Below, piece after piece: positions 23,461 to 24,462 of a stretch of 24,462 bases of DNA (positions within the stretch are counted from its first letter, which is position 1; each line of letters opens with the position of its first letter). The notes under the pieces were generated by a model. It ran no database searches and was not told the origin of the DNA. It worked only from the letters and a program-made list of their open reading frames with translations. Origin of the DNA: an uncultured Lysobacterales bacterium (GTDB lineage Bacteria; Pseudomonadota; Gammaproteobacteria; Xanthomonadales; Xanthomonadaceae); the NCBI GenBank assembly GCA_946886865.1, contig CAMPJI010000035.1, positions 1 to 24,462 of the forward strand. The letters run 5' to 3'. A program made the translations under genes and the position numbers.

Positions 23461-24149
23461 CAGCGGGTCCCGTACAGGACGACGGTCTTGCCGCGCGCGT
23501 GCAGCTTGCCGTCGGCTTCCAGCTTTTTGAGCACGCGGCCGGCCATCTCGCGCGAGCAGCCCACCAGGCGCGACAGCTCCTGGCGCGACACACGCAACTG
23601 GGTGCCGTCCGGGTGGCTCATCGCCTCGGGCTCCTTTGCCAGGTCGTGCAGGGCGCGGACGATGCGGTCGGTGACATCCAGGAACGCCAGGCGCCCGGCC
23701 TTGCGGCTGGTGTCGAGGAGGCGGCGGGAGATCTGCGAGCCGATCGCGTACAGCAGCTTGGGCGCGTCCATCGACAGCCGGCCCAGCAACAGGTCGTAGA
23801 AGCGTTCGTGCCCGATCTCGGCCAGCTCGCAGGCCGCTCGGGTGCGCAGGATGACCTCGCGCCGGTCGTTCTCGATGAACAGCCCCAGCTCGCCGACGAA
23901 CTCCCCCGGGCCGAAGTACCCCAGCACCAGCTCACGCCCGTCGTCTTCCTCGGCAATGATGCTGACCGAGCCGGACACCACGTAGTACAGGGTGCTGGCC
24001 GGGTCGCCGGGGCGGAACACGTCGGTGCGCGACGGGTACCGGCGGCGATGGCTGTGCGCGAGGAACCGCTCGATGACCGACGTATCCGGCATCAACGGGC
24101 TGTGGGTGCGGCGTTGGGCAGTCAGGTGTGCAACCGAGGTGGCGGACAT
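23460..24149 (-). CDS. clp: Clp, CRP/FNR-family global regulator
   Basis: This 229-residue transcription factor is the CAP-like protein of xanthomonads. A cyclic-nucleotide-binding fold (about 25-130) with FRPGDPASTLYYVVSGSVSII is followed by a long dimer helix. A helix-turn-helix with RVSRQELSRLVGCSREMAGRVLKKL (186-210) completes the protein. Xanthomonas Clp binds DNA in the apo form and is released by cyclic di-GMP. The residues I recall as contacts there (Asp70, Glu99, Arg154, Arg166, Asp170) correspond to Asp69, Glu98, Arg153, Arg165 and Asp169 here, all conserved. It controls virulence factors, lytic enzymes and antibiotics in related genera. The start 24149 matches the Xanthomonas length; the Shine-Dalgarno sequence is weak. 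It is divergent from speD. Confidence 0.95.
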   Translation of the reverse strand: MSATSVAHLTAQRRTHSPLMPDTSVIERFLAHSHRRRYPSRTDVFRPGDPASTLYYVVSGSVSIIAEEDDGRELVLGYFGPGEFVGELGLFIENDRREVILRTRAACELAEIGHERFYDLLLGRLSMDAPKLLYAIGSQISRRLLDTSRKAGRLAFLDVTDRIVRALHDLAKEPEAMSHPDGTQLRVSRQELSRLVGCSREMAGRVLKKLEADGKLHARGKTVVLYGTR

Positions 24150-24175
24150 GGGCGGCAGGCTGGTGTGATCGGCCG

Positions 24176-24205
24176 AGCTTAGGCCCAAGCGACGTGCCGG
24201 GGCAA
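24176..24205 (-). promoter_or_regulatory. candidate clp promoter
   Basis: On the minus strand TTGCCC (24205-24200) and TAAGCT (24181-24176) are separated by 18 bp, a plausible -35/-10 pair. The start point would lie near 24168, about 20 nt before the clp ATG. A lone TGTGA (24164-24168, a half of the Clp consensus) lies there, but no good second half is present. Confidence 0.4.
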
Positions 24206-24268
24206 ATGCTGACGCGAACGGGCGGGGTCGCGGGTCGGCCGCGGTTTCACCCCACCGGCCGAATGCCC

Positions 24269-24274
24269 CATAAT
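24269..24274 (+). promoter_or_regulatory. -10-like box for speD
   Basis: CATAAT is followed by TGCCG and lies 35 nt before the speD GTG. A weak -35 candidate (TTTCAC, 24245-24250) is 18 bp upstream. Confidence 0.4.
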
Positions 24275-24309
24275 TGCCGATTCCACTGCCAGATCCGGGA
24301 CCCCCCACC

Positions 24310-24462
24310 GTGGTCAAACCGCTGCCGCGCCTCAGGTTGCAGGGCTTCAACAACCTCACCAAGGCCCTCTCGTTCAATATCTACGATGTCAGCTTCGCCG
24401 CCTCCGAAGAGGAGCGGCAGCGCTACATCGAGTACATCGACGAGGAATACAACGCCGACCGG
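24310..24462 (+). CDS. speD: S-adenosylmethionine decarboxylase, N-terminal fragment
   Basis: Fifty-one codons are present, and the gene runs off the window. The N-terminus [20 protein letters not shown], followed by SFNIYDV and [19 protein letters not shown], is that of the long (E. coli-type) SpeD. That enzyme decarboxylates S-adenosylmethionine for spermidine synthesis through a self-generated pyruvoyl group; the processing site lies beyond the window. Translation starts at GTG 24310. The speD-clp divergent arrangement is the one seen in Xanthomonas. Confidence 0.92.
   Translation, partial: MVKPLPRLRLQGFNNLTKALSFNIYDVSFAASEEERQRYIEYIDEEYNADR

Noticed and set aside
24164..24168. Clp/CRP operator in the clp-speD gap
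   Set aside because: Only the TGTGA half is present; the expected TCACA six bases later is not.

Overview
The window is high-GC gammaproteobacterial DNA, most consistent with the Lysobacteraceae/Xanthomonadaceae (Lysobacter, Luteimonas or a relative). The main evidence is a Clp-type CRP/FNR regulator divergent from a SpeD whose N-terminus looks xanthomonad. A trpGD-(small monooxygenase)-trpC cluster separate from the other trp genes, and dispersed short palindromes of the 'TGTAGGAGC...' type, also fit. No tRNA, rRNA, CRISPR array or transposase was seen.

Layout. (1) 1-1894: end of hppD and complete hmgA, two steps of tyrosine/homogentisate catabolism, separated by a DUF559 nuclease gene bracketed by a 40-bp inverted repeat. 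(2) 1975-3649: a lipoprotein and a CaCA-family Na+/Ca2+ antiporter. (3) 9724 down to 3713, minus strand: a six-gene Mrp cation/proton antiporter operon (fused AB, then C, D, E, F, G). (4) 9997-12362: an atypical SDR/epimerase, a DMT (EamA) exporter and an Mpo1-like DUF962 membrane protein. (5) 12672-14987: purC, divergent from a short membrane-anchored J-domain protein that converges on an outer-membrane beta-barrel gene. (6) 15256-21960: rpe, a YegS-like lipid kinase, then trpE-trpG-trpD-(ABM monooxygenase)-trpC. (7) 22041-24462: a HAD phosphatase, then clp with an overlapping GNAT gene on the minus strand, and the start of speD on the plus strand.

The features most worth a second look are regulatory or structural. 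Upstream of trpE is an unannotated 52-codon reading frame with Trp-Arg-Trp-Trp codons. It is preceded closely by a -10-like box and runs out of frame across the trpE start codon, which suggests translational rather than terminator-based attenuation. Three compound repeat units of about 175 bp share a nested A-B-B'-A' palindrome plan, and one stem base pair occurs as G-C, A-T and C-G. One unit splits trpG from trpD. The DUF559 unit appears to take its ribosome-binding site and its last codons from its own flanking inverted repeats.
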